From contig NC_088302.1 in assembly GCF_032854445.1 (NCBI RefSeq), positions 43,622,645 to 43,686,644 of the forward strand: 64,000 bases of DNA, read 5' to 3'. Below, in pieces: positions 44,230 to 57,699 of the stretch (position 1 is its first letter; every line of letters starts with the position of its first letter). The notes below the pieces were generated by a model. It worked only from the letters and a program-made list of their open reading frames with translations, was not told the origin of the DNA and did not search any database. Origin of the DNA: Liolophura sinensis. Taxonomy: Eukaryota > Mollusca > Polyplacophora > Chitonida > Chitonidae. A program made the translations under genes and the position numbers.

Positions 44230-45060
44230 CTGCACAGACTGCAAGGACACCAGCGGTTGCAAAACCATGTCACTTCCAGCACGTCAATATCAGGCACAGC
44301 GTGTCGTCAGATACATCGCGCATCATGCCATACACAGCGAGCCAGATCATATAAAGCGTGCCGTATGACACGGTGTGTCATATCATATACAGGGGGTCAT
44401 GTCATACATACATTGTGTCATGTCATACATACATTGTGACACGTCATACACAGCCATACATGGCGTGTCATCCCATACACAGCGTTTCACCCCATATATC
44501 CGCACGTGTCATGCCACACATAGCGTGTTACCCTGCATAATACACATGTGATATCATGAACAGTACGTCACGTCGTACATATCGTGCCACGACGTGCCAC
44601 ATGTCATGTCATACATAGCTTGTCAAGTCATGCACAGTGTGGGACGTAAAACACAGCGTGCCATGATATACGCAGCATATCATGTCATACACAACCTGCC
44701 AGTTCATAAACAGCGTGTTAAGTCGTACACAGCGTATCATACATAGGGTGTCCTGTTATACATAGAGTGCCACGCCATACACAGAGTACCATGCCATACA
44801 TAGCGTGTCCCGTCATACACAGCGTGTCCCGCCATACACAGCGTGTCCCGTCGTAAACAGCATGCCACGCCATACACACGCTATATCACGCTATACACGG
44901 CGTGTCATACCATACACAGCGGGCCATACGATAAGCAGCGAGTCACGCTATAAGCAGTGTGCCATACAAAGCGTATATGGCACGCATATAGACAGCGTGT
45001 CATGCCATACAAAGCATATGGTGTCATGTCATACACAACGCGTATATGACACGGCCTATA
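44230..45060. repeat. About 20-bp degenerate minisatellite
   Basis: CATACACAGCGTGTCATG-type units, roughly 35-40 copies with variable length. Open frames over this interval are repeat shadows. Confidence 0.9.
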
Positions 45061-47386
45061 TTTTCGCTCAGGGTACTCATATACCCATTCACCTTAATTG
45101 TGTATGCTACAAGGAAGTCTGCATGAAGTCCTGAAAGAATGAAGTCACACTGAAATCTGACTTCTTCCGCATTACCAGTCCGAAATGCCTTTGGGATATC
45201 GTCCCTCCTGTTTGCCACTTGTTGTTCTCAGCTAGTACAACTTGCTTCAAGACACCCAGCGGGGAAAACACCAGGAACAAGAAATTAAGAAATATGCATA
45301 CACAAAGACGCAACTAATGGTATGCTAGAAAGTGCAACAGATTGACAGTCCATGCCACTGAAGGTTTTGATAAATACTGTCGGTTTCCACAGCAAAGCTA
45401 CATTGACCTAACATAATGCTAGAGCAGTATGAATTATTAAGATATCTCCATTGGAGTTGTTTGCCTTCCCTGACTACATCGTGGCAAGCCCAGCCGTATT
45501 TTAACCCATCATAGCGTCAGTTGTAACCTTTACTGCCACTGTTTAGACTGGGTTATGTCAAAGCACAGACAACACAAAGCATAGACTTACGTGTCTGACA
45601 CCTTGTGGCGCCTTGGCTGACGCTTTTCGGCAAATTCCGACCATCGGGATGGAAACTAATGGATGCCTAGGGTTCGTCCGCTGAGGTCTATCATTCCCAA
45701 AGGGTGCAAATGCGTATAAAATCTAGACTCCCTTAGTCTGACGTTAGAGATTGGGGATGTTCACAAAACTCCCTTGATACCTTGTCGATGGCTGCACACT
45801 TGCCCTCCAAGTCACAGTTGCACCAGCAAGCACCTGTACCCGATCTGTCCCTCAAAGCGCCGCGGCTTGTAGTCGGCTGCAGGTACGACTGCTGATTCCG
45901 CTATGACACAAACCAAACTCTCCTTACATTGTTCACCGGGTTAGTCGAATGTCAAGAACCTGTAGCGACCTCCTTTTCCATGAACTGTGTGATAAGGCAT
46001 TGTCTGAGGACGCCGTGTGGTGCTGGAGCTGTGTTCACACCTGAGGCGTTGTTCGCTCTAATGGATTTCTGCTGCAGTCGCGAGGTTGGTTGGCTACCAA
46101 AGGCTGTAATCTGTATCAATTAACAGCTGGGCACGGCTAGAGCTGTTCTTATGGTCCCCTTGTGTTCACTAGCTCAGTCCACGTAACCACGCATCCACCA
46201 AGCGGCGCGGTAGTTCAAACCGACCAACAAAAAAGCGTCACTACTTCAACAATTTCCAAATTGATTTTCTATAGGCTGCTTGAAATCATGGGAAATTGAA
46301 TGATTATATCAATTTATCTCCATGGCTATAACAGCATTAATCTGTCCCCTTAGAGCAGTTTGTATCCAAGCGCTCTTTGATTACGACTGAGCGCTGCACG
46401 AATACGTACCAACTGCCTGGGGAACTTTAAATAGGATATGCTAATCCAATGAGACGTTCGATGTGGCTTTTGCGTGTGGAGAGAGTTAGACTGTCTGTTC
46501 CATCCTGATACCAACGTGCCTACGTGTTCACGTTTTAAAGACTGACCATTCGTTTACAGACAATAAGAAAGCCGTGTGGATTACAAATATTTGTGTTAAT
46601 GGCATCTTAACAGCGAAATCTCACGAGTTAATGCAACAACTATCTTGGCGATTGCTATATTTGTGATTAATTTGCCAGGGAAACGGCTGAGTGATGTCTT
46701 TGACGAACGTGCTTCAGCCCAGTTTGAAGTTCCAATTAGCGGCTTGATGAAAGCCATAGTAATCATGAGTCAGGGACCATTTACTGTAGGAGAAATCCTT
46801 GTCAGCGTACATGTACTAACACTACGGGTGTTCAGATCAACGCCAATATAAGGCCCATCCACGTGATCTGCATTGCGTTGTGTTCTTCACGTATAATGAT
46901 CGCAAAAGTTATTTACTGGTCCAGGCGTTCTATACTCTGCAATTAGGCATATACCTAACAGGTTCTGTCAGTAAATATAAAATGGCTAGACAAACTAGGC
47001 CAGTATATCGTGGCAGAGCAGGCCTCTGCTAACGTTCCCCATGTTAGCTGCGCACAAGCAGATGGTGGGCATATGTTTTTTACGCTCTAGCAACATGTAT
47101 ACATAATCTTCGTATTTATAGGTGCTCCTTTTTTCTCTCTATATATTTTGTACATACTCAGCTGTCTCAAATAACTGTTGCTGGTATTTACTACAGACCA
47201 AAGCTGTTAGTAAATAAAGTCAGACAGCGACCAAAACCGAAATATCGCTCAACCAGGCGTTCGCGTTTATTTTGCTACATCTTGGTGTTGATCTTAAGTT
47301 ACAGTTCGTACATCACTTGTTGAGTACGTACAAGCGAAACGACTGTTCTGAATTATAATGGCTTCAGCAGGTTACCATAGCACACA
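45061..47386. other. Interval without a supported gene
   Basis: A minus frame, 45107-45313, starts with a hydrophobic signal-like segment (CVCIFLNFLFLVF) and continues KQVVLAENNKWQTGG. It is only 68 codons and overlaps another open minus frame, so I do not call it a gene. The rest shows nothing recognisable. Confidence 0.4.
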
Positions 47387-47646
47387 TTACTGGTGTAAGA
47401 TGAAGCGGTCCACGTGAGCGATCTTTATAGCCATCTTCCGGCAGATCTCGCTAGGAATACAGGTTGGCGCCACTAGAATGTCTATCTGATGGTCGTATAT
47501 CAGGCCAAGCGTCTTCACGAAGCGGGCTGACTGGATGAGGGGGATAACGCCTGTGCAAACATCCACTTATCCTCGAGATGATTTATTCCACGATCCACGT
47601 TCTTACCAAACACAACGTTCACGTCTACGCCGAAATGAATTTTGGA
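47387..47646 (-). pseudogene. Conserved-looking coding remnant, product not recognised
   Basis: The minus strand reads IHFGVDVNVVFGKNVDRG through EDKWMFAQ, then after a one-base frame change GVIPLIQSARFVKTLGL, ILVAPTCIPSEICRKM and AHVDRF, ending at a TAA at 47387. The composition is clearly protein-like. Alternatively, GTAAGAACG...TTTGCACAG could be a 56-bp intron joining ...VVFG to VIPLIQS in phase, making it an intact terminal exon pair. A TGA lies just upstream of the first segment. The family was not identified. Confidence 0.4.
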
Positions 47647-50600
47647 TCAAACGAATATTTGTAATTACATAAGAAGCACGGATATGATTTGTTAGGGGTA
47701 TTATACATCTTGCATAACATGGAACCGCCTTGTAAGCGTTAGATCCGGGGTTCAATTCTGAGTGGGGTCACTATGCTCAACAGAGACCACGGAATCTCCT
47801 CGCTCGGTGTTTGCACACCTGAGAGCGGTGCCAAGTCTGCTGTCTGCGGCATAGCCTTAATTACTGTGAATACAGTTACTTGCACACACCCTATTGGTAC
47901 TAGCTTCTGGTACAATATAACTGATGAAAACGAAGACATTACTGCAAATAAAAGTATCAAGCTTTTGGGGCCCTTTTTGATAGGAAATTATCCTTTTAAG
48001 CAAGAAACCAATGCAAAATGCAATTCTATTTCCACGCCAGCAGTTTTACTTGGATATTATCTGCGCAGTAGTACAAGCTTATCTTAACAAACCTGACAAA
48101 TCTGACATTATCTCAACAAAGTCGTAGCCGAACTACCATGAGCTGTTCTGTTGGGCCTGGGATTAAAATAGACGTCTATCTTAATCCAAGGTTGGACTAG
48201 CCCATCTATCTGTTTCTGCTTTTTGCAGATGACAAAGCCTGACCAGCTGGATTTCCTTCCATAGTTTGGGTGCAGTCCACGCCCCTGCTTACAATATGCA
48301 TAATTCAGAATTTTTTGGGTTTTGTTAGGAATGGTTTTGACATGTTGGACTAATACCTTGACTATACACAACAAGCATTGATATCCTTCGCTTTAATGTC
48401 TATATTGACATATTTTGCTGAAGGTAACAGATGTGAAAGCAGCCAATGTAATTTTGGCTATAATGTTGGCTTTGACTGCTGGCAACCACATTACTTTTGG
48501 TTGATTCGTGCAAATGTCATGGTTATTTTTGACCCTATTCTGGAGAGCATTAAAATTCAACCCTAATATTCTGGTCATTTTGACAAGTCTTATTATGACT
48601 TGTCAAATTAAGGGGCCTAACGTTACGCCGGCCCAATCACCATGACGCGGCATACTGACCGCATACACCACATTGGCATTTGTGACCAGCGTAACGCTAC
48701 GATCCCTTTGAGAAACAGCCCCCAGGGTAGTAAAATAGATTCTACCACCTACTGCCTTTGTTGAGACCGCGACCTTACCGTTTCACCGGGCCGTCTTATT
48801 TTTCATCTTTTGAATCACACATTCCTGCATGTCTGTCATTGGTCATACCCGGACCGAGGACAGCTCATGAAATCAAATGCATGGACGCCCTTTTTCTATG
48901 TTTGAAAAGCATGATAAAAGTGTACATATCAGTCAATTTGTGGTTTTGAATTAAAGACATCTACATGCCTTTATATCGATTTACAGGCTTGAATGTTCCT
49001 ACATGTGGCAAATGTCGCTGATAGTCAACGAATCAGCACGCGCCTAGCCAAAACTTTGCCTGGCATGGCTCATAAATGGACTGCTCATAAATGGACTGCT
49101 CATAAATGGACTGACAAATGTGTGATCAGATGCTAGAAATTCCCTTGGAAGTAGCTCATGCAACTGCTCACAGGATGGCGCTAACTCATATCAATAGATC
49201 ACGCCTGTCTACGTGGGACTTGTGGTTGAGGAATTCTTTGCTTTAAATGGAGTTCACTTTCACAAGATGGCACTGGCTAGATTAACACCAAGGCTAGTCG
49301 TTTGGCCTGCCATTAAGGATTTAACCTCATAGCTTGAAATTGACCAGTCTGCTGTTTACAGTATCCCTCGACATCCCTATCCAGCCTTCGTTAACAACTT
49401 ACATTATTCTTACTTCAGATGAGATCGGAATTGGCTGCTACATTATGTTGAGAGATTGGTGGCTTGGGAATGGCAGGGAACAGTTTACCAATCATTGTCC
49501 AGCAATGGTTATGACATGTTAATTAAAGGATCTAACTAATGCAAGTCCCTTTTCAACTTTATGAGATAAATCCGTTCGACCTCATGGGATGAATCCCTTA
49601 GGTCTTAGATCTTAGATAAAACACTGTGGAACAAGACCATATAATTTCGGAAATCGATTTCTTCAGACCATCAGGTGGCCGAAATGTAAAGGATAACACA
49701 TTTTATTACATTCTATAGCCATACTGGACAAAAAGGACGCACGTTGCTAAATAACACACACAACAAAACAAAAGTTCTTGGGATATAAGAATAGAACGAA
49801 ACGTAACAGTAGATTATGTGTACATATTAACCTTCCCATTGTTTTCGACGGAGGATAGCAAGCATGGCACCGCCCTACTATATTACTATTATAAGAGGAT
49901 TCCATCGCAGTTTAACGGATATATAAGTCTATCAATACCTTTAGAATCGAAAATCAATTGGCGATAACTATGAACAAAAAAGTATATTTTTAATATTTCA
50001 CATCTTCTTAATTTACCTTCGGATATTAAATCAATGAGATGTGTGGTTCCTTCTGCAATTCCCAAGAAATGTCTTTTTATTTTCTGCATACATGGTAACA
50101 TTCCACGCGAATTCTAGAGGAGAAAGTACGTCAGAATTGTATCGGCAAAAATGCTATAATGGGTTTGAATCATAATGGCCACTGTATTGATTTTCAAACG
50201 AACTGTAAACAAATGATAAGTGAGACAGAAAAATGGCTTCACCTACTGGATATTATGATGAAAACCAACAGCTGCGTTGGATATTTTCCCACAAAAAATA
50301 GTACAATGGATTTAATTCTGAAGTTTCAGGAACAAGAAGTCAGCGAATTTCTTTGTAACGAGTATTAGAAACCCAGGACTTAAGACTCAAACTGAACGAC
50401 CTCATGCACAATCTGTAACGCCAACATAGGACGAAGGGCCAATCACAGAAACTTTCAATGAAACCTTGAAGGGATAAATTTCAACCAAAATAATGGTTTG
50501 TTGGACAGCAAGAAGTATGGCTACCAAACCGCCAACGACCACTCCTCAATATAAACAAATTTACATTTGGCAGCCAACATGAGTGGCCTCAGCCGCCCAG

Positions 50601-51480
50601 TAATGAAGTCATCGTTATACACGCACCTGTGTTTATCACACTGCGATATCAACTTGCACAAGAAGAATTTTAACTTGGCTGCTTTGCCAACGTATTCCGA
50701 TAGCGCAATTCATCTTCTCGCGCTTCTTTCCACCTCTACAACACTATCTGCTTTCTGGAATGTTGTACTGAAGTATTGCATAACTGTTTCCTCAGCTGAT
50801 ATCCAATGATGCTTAAAGCTATCAGATAAGGAATGAGCGATTAAGGTTTAATGGCACTTCACCAGTACTGCGTCCGTATCGCGGCGATGGACCAGGTGAT
50901 GACATTGTTACACAATACGCCCACCGGTACTTAGTGGCAGGTGGACGTGTAAAAGGGTATAGCCGGAGAATATATCTGAATGCAAGAGAGCAATCGTGAG
51001 GGTAATAAACTGTGTACATGTGAAAAGGGAGCATTTCTGTAGATAATAAAGCATGTACCTGCTGGAAGAGAACGTTCATGTTGATGATAAACCCAGTAGG
51101 TCTACATGGTTTTAAGTATATGAATGATGTACTATGTACGGGTGGATAGTGTAGAAGAACAAGACAGTGGAACGGAATTTTTGTGAAAATCCAAATGTCG
51201 GTGTTGGCAAAGAAACAAACGCATTTGCAATATGGAAACTAGAGAGTGTAATCTAGGAGTAAGTCACCTTACAACATTTGGTAAAAAGAGTAGGCCTACA
51301 ACGTAACTATTGGGAAGCTTTTTAAGCCTGTTGCATGGGGAGCCTTAATAGCGAGTTCCAAAGCACAGTCGAACGTCTTTTTAAATACGACAGCCACGAA
51401 TCTGAGAGCCCTAATAAATTTAGGCGGCATTGTGTAGGATATACTGGGATCTTGTCACACTTTTAACATTCCTCGTGTTA
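47647..51480. other. Non-coding interval
   Basis: No supported gene. A 15-bp unit (CTCATAAATGGACTG) is repeated three times at about 49070-49113. A weak B-box-like GGGGTTCAATTCTG near 47750 may be an old SINE. Confidence 0.45.
48608..48712. mobile_element. Possible small MITE
   Basis: AAGGGGCCTAACGTTACGCC on the left and the complement of GCGTAACGCTACGATCCCTT on the right form imperfect 20-bp inverted ends around about 65 bp. Confidence 0.4.
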
Positions 51481-52899
51481 ATTGTTACTTGTTTCATGAC
51501 ACATTATGTGTGCATACACAAGATGTAAAAGTTTGGAATATGCCGTGACAATGAGTATTCCCCCTGAGGTTACTTGTGACACTGTGTGTATACAGGATGT
51601 AATACTGTAGATAATGTGAGATTGTACAGTTGCTTGTATGGCGATATCTTGTGTGTGTGTGTGCGTGCGCGTGTCTGCGTGTGCCTATACACAGAGAAAT
51701 GATAGACTTCAAATGAGCCTTCTACATCTTTGTAATCTCTGAAGTAGAATGCATTTTGCATTGAGGAAAGTCATCGTCCACGCCGGAATAAATAGGTATA
51801 AAAGTAAGATTTTTCTCATGTGGAGAAATGATAGAATAAAAAAAAAAACAAATAAGCCTTCTTAACTCTGTACATCTTTGTAATCTCTGAAGTAGAATGC
51901 ATATGTATATCGATAGACAGACAGATAGACTGGCCCAGATCTTATCTGAAGCTGATTGTCACTCATGTAGTTACTTGTACAGCTAGATATCGTGTGCAAA
52001 AGTGTATAATATTCTGTTCTCACATCACAACCTCGATATTTCCACTCCCGAGCGATACGCTATTGTTGTCATAATCAACTAGTGAAATTATGGGTTCTGA
52101 CTTCAAGTATCCAATCAAAACAAAGCTTTCAAAGTGGCGGAGTTATAATTCTGACCTACATTATGACCTCTATTCCACACAGCAATGTTAATTGGTATAT
52201 GTCATAAAGTGTTAATCAATGAAAATGACGTTTACAAATTAGGACTTTTTCATGTAAAATAGCAGGCCTTGACCTTTCCGCTCGGAGTCACGACCACGTC
52301 GCTTCCTTTTATAGTAAATGGTTTCACGCGCTCTATTCCTTACTTGGCAATAATACTAACGCTATCGCATAAAACTTAAACATTGTTTGTCTGTGTATCC
52401 CCCACTGATTTCGAGGACTGAAAACACTATTTTATTTGAAATTGTGGATTTTAAAAAGAAGATTCAAAACTTCAAGAAGATAATAGGTGGTCATTGTATG
52501 AAGTGTGAAGTGAAATCATCTCTGAATTTGGTTATTATCAAATTTAATGGAATGATTCAAACCAACATTACTTTGCATAAGAAATTTAAAAAACATTATA
52601 TAGATAAAAGCAACTCAAAGATTGCTGAGATTATCGTTAGTGAATGTCTGCACAAATCAGTAGGCCTACTATCAATGAAAAAAAGATGTTATACATTCAT
52701 TCAAGAAAGCAGATTTCATGAGAATAAAACTGAACCTCATTCAGTAGCCCCTCCCCCTTCCATCTTGAAAAAAAATTATGATTATTTAAATTATTCCAAA
52801 TAAAATTTTCACAACTGACTACATAAAGTAAGTCTTGTATGCTGTTACCATGGGGACTGCACGTTCAGACAAAAACAGGTCAGACAGTGTACAAATTAT
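51481..52899. other. Interval with early minisatellite units and a duplication
   Basis: About 51490-51610 holds two diverged units of the 53 kb array. A (GT)n tract lies at about 51650-51680. About 51700-51760 is duplicated at about 51825-51905 (CATCTTTGTAATCTCTGAAG). The 138-codon + frame 52387-52803 is Lys/Ile-rich with no recognised domain. Confidence 0.5.
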
Positions 52900-53790
52900 A
52901 AATTAACAGTGAGTGTACACAGGTTGTAAAACTTTTGAATATGCTGAGATCTTACCATGCAGATGTTGACACTCTGTGTGTGCACAAGATGTAAAACTGT
53001 AGGATATATATGCTGAGATCTTACCATGCAGATGCTGACACTGTGTGTGTACACAAGATGTAAAACTGTAGAATATATATGCTGAGATCTTACCATGCAG
53101 ATGTTGACACTGTGTGTGTACATAAGATGTAAAACTGTAGAATATGCTGAGATCTTACCATGCAGATGCTGACACTGTGTATGTACACAAGATGTAAAAC
53201 TGTAGAATATATATGCTGAAATCTTACCATGCAGATGTTGACACTGTGTTTGTGCACAAGATGTAAAAGTGAAGAGTATGCTGAGATCTTACCATGCAGA
53301 TGCTGACACTCTATGTGTACACAAGATGTAAAACTGTAGAATACGCCGAGATCTTACCACTCAGAAGCTGGCGCCGTGTTTGTGCACAAGATGTAAAACT
53401 GTGGAATATGTTGAGATCTTACCATGCAGATGCTGACACTGTGTGTGTACACAAGATGTAAAACTGTAGAATATATATGCTGAGATCTTACCATGCAGAT
53501 GTTGACACTGTGTGTGTACATAAGATGTAAAACTGTAGAATATGCTGAGATCTTACCATGCAGATGCTGATACTGTGTGTGTACACAAGATGTAAAACTG
53601 TAGAATACGCTGAGATTTTACCACTCAGAAGCTGGCGCCGTGTTTGTGCACAAGATGTAAAACTGTAGAATATATATGCTGAGATCTTACCATGGAGACG
53701 TTGACACTGCGCATGTACACAAATTGTAAAACTGCAGAATATGCTAAGACATTACCTGGTGTTGACACTTATGTATAGGCTAAAGGAGTC
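52900..53790. repeat. 60-66-bp minisatellite, about 14 units
   Basis: Unit words ACACAAGATGTAAAACTGTA, GAATATATATGCTGAG and ATCTTACCATGCAGATG. A higher-order block (with CACTCAGAAGCTGGCGCC) recurs at about 53355 and 53625. Decayed units continue to about 53900. Confidence 0.93.
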
Positions 53791-54269
53791 GTAAATATGT
53801 AGACTGACTATGATGAGATGTTATACCTGATGCTCGATCTGTGATTGTGTACTTGTACATGAGATGTAAGCTTGTAGAACATGCTAAGATCTTACCGGAT
53901 GCAGGACAGTGCACCTTTAACCAGCTGTACTTGTTTTTTTTTTATTTACTGGTCTTCTTTATAAAGCAGTATACACGATATGATCACGTGTCTCATGGGA
54001 AGCTGTTTTTTTCCTTCAAACCTAAATTGGGTCAAATATAATAATGGAAGATGTCATAAGTAGCCTACAGCATTGCGTTTACATATGACTCATTCGATCT
54101 GCATGACCTACCTGGAATGAAAAGAACGTTTTGTTAAGTGGAGCTGGTATATTATGTAAACATACTGTTAGTTTTGCACAGTTCTAGTGAGCGTTTCTTG
54201 TTCAAGCACACTTAATTCACAGTTAGTTATGCATCTTTGATATATATTATTTATACGAAATATTGTATA

Positions 54270-55440
54270 CTATAAACCGTATAAAAGTGTGATCATGGTT
54301 TTAAACCCGAACCATATATAAATGTGATCATGGTTTTAAACCCGGACCATATATAAATGTGATCATGATTTTAAACCCGTACCGTAAACAAGTGTGATCA
54401 TGATTTTTAACCCGGACCCTATATATGTGTGATCATGGTTTTAAACCCGAACCATATATAAATATGATCATGATTTTAGACCCGTACCGTAAACAAGTGT
54501 GAACATGATTGTGAACCCGGACCGTATATAAGTGTGAACCTGATTTTAAAATCGGACTGTATATTAGTGTGAACATGATTGTGAACCCGGACCCTACATA
54601 AGTGGGAATATGATTTTAAACCTGGTTGGTTGATTTTGGTTTATTTATTTATTTGATTGGTGTTTTACGCCGTACTCAAAAATATTTCACTTATACGACC
54701 GTGGCCAGAATTATGGTGGATGGAAAACGGGCAGAGAGCCGGGGAAAACCACGACAATCCGCAAGTTGTTGACAGACCTTGGCACTCACCACCGGAGAGG
54801 AAGCCAGCATGAGCTGGACGAACTCACAGCGACCGCATTCGTGAGAGGCTTCTGGATCAATACGCTGCGCTAGGGTGCTAACCAACTGAGCCACGGAGGC
54901 CCTAGCATGATTTTCAACATGATTTTGAACCCGGACCGTATATAAGTGTGAACATGATTTTATATCCGGACTATATAAGTATGAACATGGTTTTAAACCC
55001 GGGCCGTATATAAGAGTGAACATGATTTTAAGCCCGGGCCGTAAACAAGTGTGAATCTGATTTTAAACCGGACCGTATATAAGTGTGAACATGATTTTAA
55101 ACCCGGGCCGTATATAAGTGTGAACATGATTTTAAACCCGGGCCGTATACAAGTGTAAACATGATTTTAAACCAGACCGTATTTAAGTGTGAACATGATT
55201 TTAACCCGGATCGTATAAAAGTGTGAACCTGATTTTAATCCGGAGCGTATGGAAATGTGATCATAATTTTAAATCCGAACCGTATATAAGTTTGGTCACG
55301 TTTTTAAGCCAGGGCCGTACACAAGTGAGATCGCGTTTTTAAATCCCGTCCATATATAAGTGACATCACGTTTTAAAATCCGGACCACACAAAATGTGAA
55401 CATGATTTTAAATACGCAAGTGTGATCGCGATTTAAAGCC
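54270..55440. repeat. About 35-bp minisatellite, split by SINE
   Basis: Unit GTGTGAACATGATTTTAAAC then CCGGACCGTATATAA, about 25 units, decaying towards 55440. Confidence 0.93.
54640..54902 (-). mobile_element. SINE-A, full length, inside minisatellite
   Basis: Complete minus copy from the tail (TTATTTATTTATTTGATTGG) to the head complement (TGAGCCACGGAGGCC). The target duplication cannot be resolved in the array. The minus open frame 54691-55023 is a shadow. Confidence 0.95.
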
Positions 55441-55636
55441 TGACTTTAATAACTAAGCTCACATCCGTATATATACATATAACAATGCCTTCGGATCACA
55501 TGCTTATATACAGATATGGCCACGTTGTTAACTCAAAACATTGCATAATTATGACCACGTATCTGAATCCAAGAACATGTAAGCAGGATCAAGTGTTTAA
55601 ATCGAAACAGTGTAAGCTTGAATCCGTCTTTAAATT

Positions 55637-55709
55637 ACGTCATGGTCGCCATATGAGTGAAAAAACTTGTTAAGTACAACGTTAAACACCAAGCACTCAC
55701 TCACTCACT
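55637..55709 (+). mobile_element. SINE-B 3' fragment
   Basis: GTCGCCATATGAGTGAAAAA, TTGTTAAGTACAACGTTAAA and an (ACTC)n tail. Confidence 0.8.
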
Positions 55710-56441
55710 TAAGTTACATCGGCAAATAAGGAAGATCACGCGTTTAAATTGCAACACTGTATTAGCATAACCCAGTGGTTATATAAGGCACGTCCAATTA
55801 TAATTTGTGCATCATACCCGTGGTTAAGCAGGAGCATGTCTTTAAGTCATCTATGTATATGTAAAATCACGGCATTAGGCTGTTCATGGCAATTTTTGTT
55901 CCCAAAATTACCTTTCAAAATCCTTAGCAATACTTGCAATGTATAAGGCACATAGCCTTCGTATATACACGTATTCCATCCCTACTTTTACATTCCCATG
56001 TATACAGTTTTCCCAAAACACATGATAAATTACGTATCTACATCTGTATAGCCCTCACTATTATATCCTCGCCCGCATGCAGGTTCGTCACTAACAATGA
56101 GAAACTACACTTAATATCGCCCTGTACAATTTAATTCTCAGTTTCCCCTATAACACTCTAACAACTTAAAAGATCATTTATGTCTTCATCATTAAATTAA
56201 GGCAAAAGCGTCTTGTTTACGGTTTACAATGGGTCTGTTCCATTGAAACTTTTTTCGGCAGCAATGGAAACGACTAACTCTGTTCGTCATATATCCTATG
56301 TCCCCGTGAGAGGAAAAACGTGCACCAAACAAGTGAAAATTGTCTCCCCTGCACTGTACACATGGGGCCGTGATAGGCATATAACAGGCCAATGTTTATG
56401 GTTAGACCAGCGAATTGATGATATTCGTTATGATTTATGAT
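55710..56441. other. Non-coding interval
   Basis: No supported gene. Confidence 0.5.
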
Positions 56442-57180
56442 GTAAATTTGTCAACTTCAATCTCAAAATATATACGCCGTAACTTGCACTTTTCTCTACA
56501 AAAATCTAGCATGACCACCATTTTTGACATGTGGTTGCTTAAGTGAAGTCATAACATTTTGTCACCTTGGTAACGTCCAGATGAGTTGGAAATAACAAAA
56601 CAGACAAAACTCTGATATATTTTAACTAGATGCAAAATAGCAACGCAGAAGTCTACAGTGTATCAACAACCTGAAATGTCTGTGTGGCAGTTTTATCCAT
56701 TCAGTACTCTTTTACTGTTCAGTTCAGAAAGCAAATCTTGAAGTCCAGCTCCTCGGCCATTGTTACTTCCCCTGTTCTGACAACATGTCGCGTGTGGACT
56801 AGCAATTCTGCCACCCAACTGCCCGACTTGCGCATGTGTAATTTCTATGGTACATGAGCGCATTGATTTTCATTACTGTTTATGTAGTAAATTTGTCAAC
56901 TTCAACACCCACTTAGGCCCTATCCCCAACTTTTGAGCGGTGCCATATCATACCACAACATGCAACTTTCACTTTTCCCTATAACATATCAAAAAAATCA
57001 ACCTAACATGACTTTCATATCATGTCACTCGGCAAAACAGACAAAATTCTGATACATTCTAACTAGGTGCCAAGGAACAGTGCAGAAATTTATACTTATC
57101 AACGACATATGATGTCTGTGTCACCGTATATCAGTGCCCCAGCTCTCTTACTCTGAGTTCGGAGGTATATCTTGCATCCC
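56442..57180. repeat. Tandem duplication of an about 440-bp block (contains R3)
   Basis: AAATTTGTCAACTTCAA at about 56449 recurs at about 56890, and ACAAAACAGACAAAA.TCTGAT at about 56600 recurs at about 57035. The second halves also match 6787-6945. Confidence 0.7.
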
Positions 57181-57240
57181 GCGCCACCAACTGCACATGT
57201 GTAACCTAGTTACATGTATGCATCACCCATACTCCTTACA

Positions 57241-57614
57241 TCGCTTCCGTGGCCTAATGGTTATATTAGAGTATCCGATCGAAGTAAGGAGACCCGGGAT
57301 CAAACCTGTTGAGTCGGATGAAACCAAAACGTGGTAAAATAGCACTTGTTGTTGCCTCGCTTGGTCCTCAGCACTGAGGGGGTTAGAGCAAGGAAAAAGG
57401 ACTGGTTGGCCTGGCGTCACTGTAATATGACTGGGTTGGGTGTCATGTCTGGTGTCTTTGGCATGATACTTCAGTGGCGACGGCATTTGGGCGGCATGGA
57501 CTCGCCCTGACAGAAGAAGACACATTATATGTACACACACCTAATGACTCTTCGTCGTCAAATATGACTGAAATTGTTAAGTGCCATGTAAAACCCCAAG
57601 CATTCATCATTCAT
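57241..57614 (+). mobile_element. SINE-B, full length, with 11-bp target duplication
   Basis: Head TCCGTGGCCTAATGGTTA, body as in subfamily 2, 3' end TGTTAAGTGCCATGTAAAAC with an ATTCATCATTCAT tail. Flanked by TACTCCTTACA at 57230-57240 and 57615-57625. Confidence 0.92.
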
Positions 57615-57699
57615 TACTCCTTACAGCGCATGCTCCGCTCTCTACATTCGCTTTACATCACTGCCACCACTACAAAATTTTGTACAGAAATGTTGAAAT
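57615..57699 (-). repeat. Fragment related to the palindromic element's arms
   Basis: ACTCCTTACAGCGCATG, CGCTCTCTACATTCGCTTTA and CTACAAAATTTTGTACAGAA match words from the 9640-10030 and 12700-13080 arm blocks. SINE-B at 57241-57614 inserted at its edge. Confidence 0.6.

Noticed and set aside
44063-45134. Open frames over the 44 kb array
   Set aside because: Degenerate minisatellite translation (His/Tyr/Thr-rich) with no coding evidence.
45107-45313. Minus frame with signal-peptide-like start
   Set aside because: Only 68 codons, overlapping another open frame, with no domain or splice partner; left as an observation.
52387-52803. 138-codon open frame on +
   Set aside because: AT-driven Lys/Ile composition, no domain, no homology recognised, no splice context.
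54270-55440. CRISPR-like spacing of 35-bp units
   Set aside because: The units are directly adjacent with no unique spacers, and this is an animal genome; it is a minisatellite.
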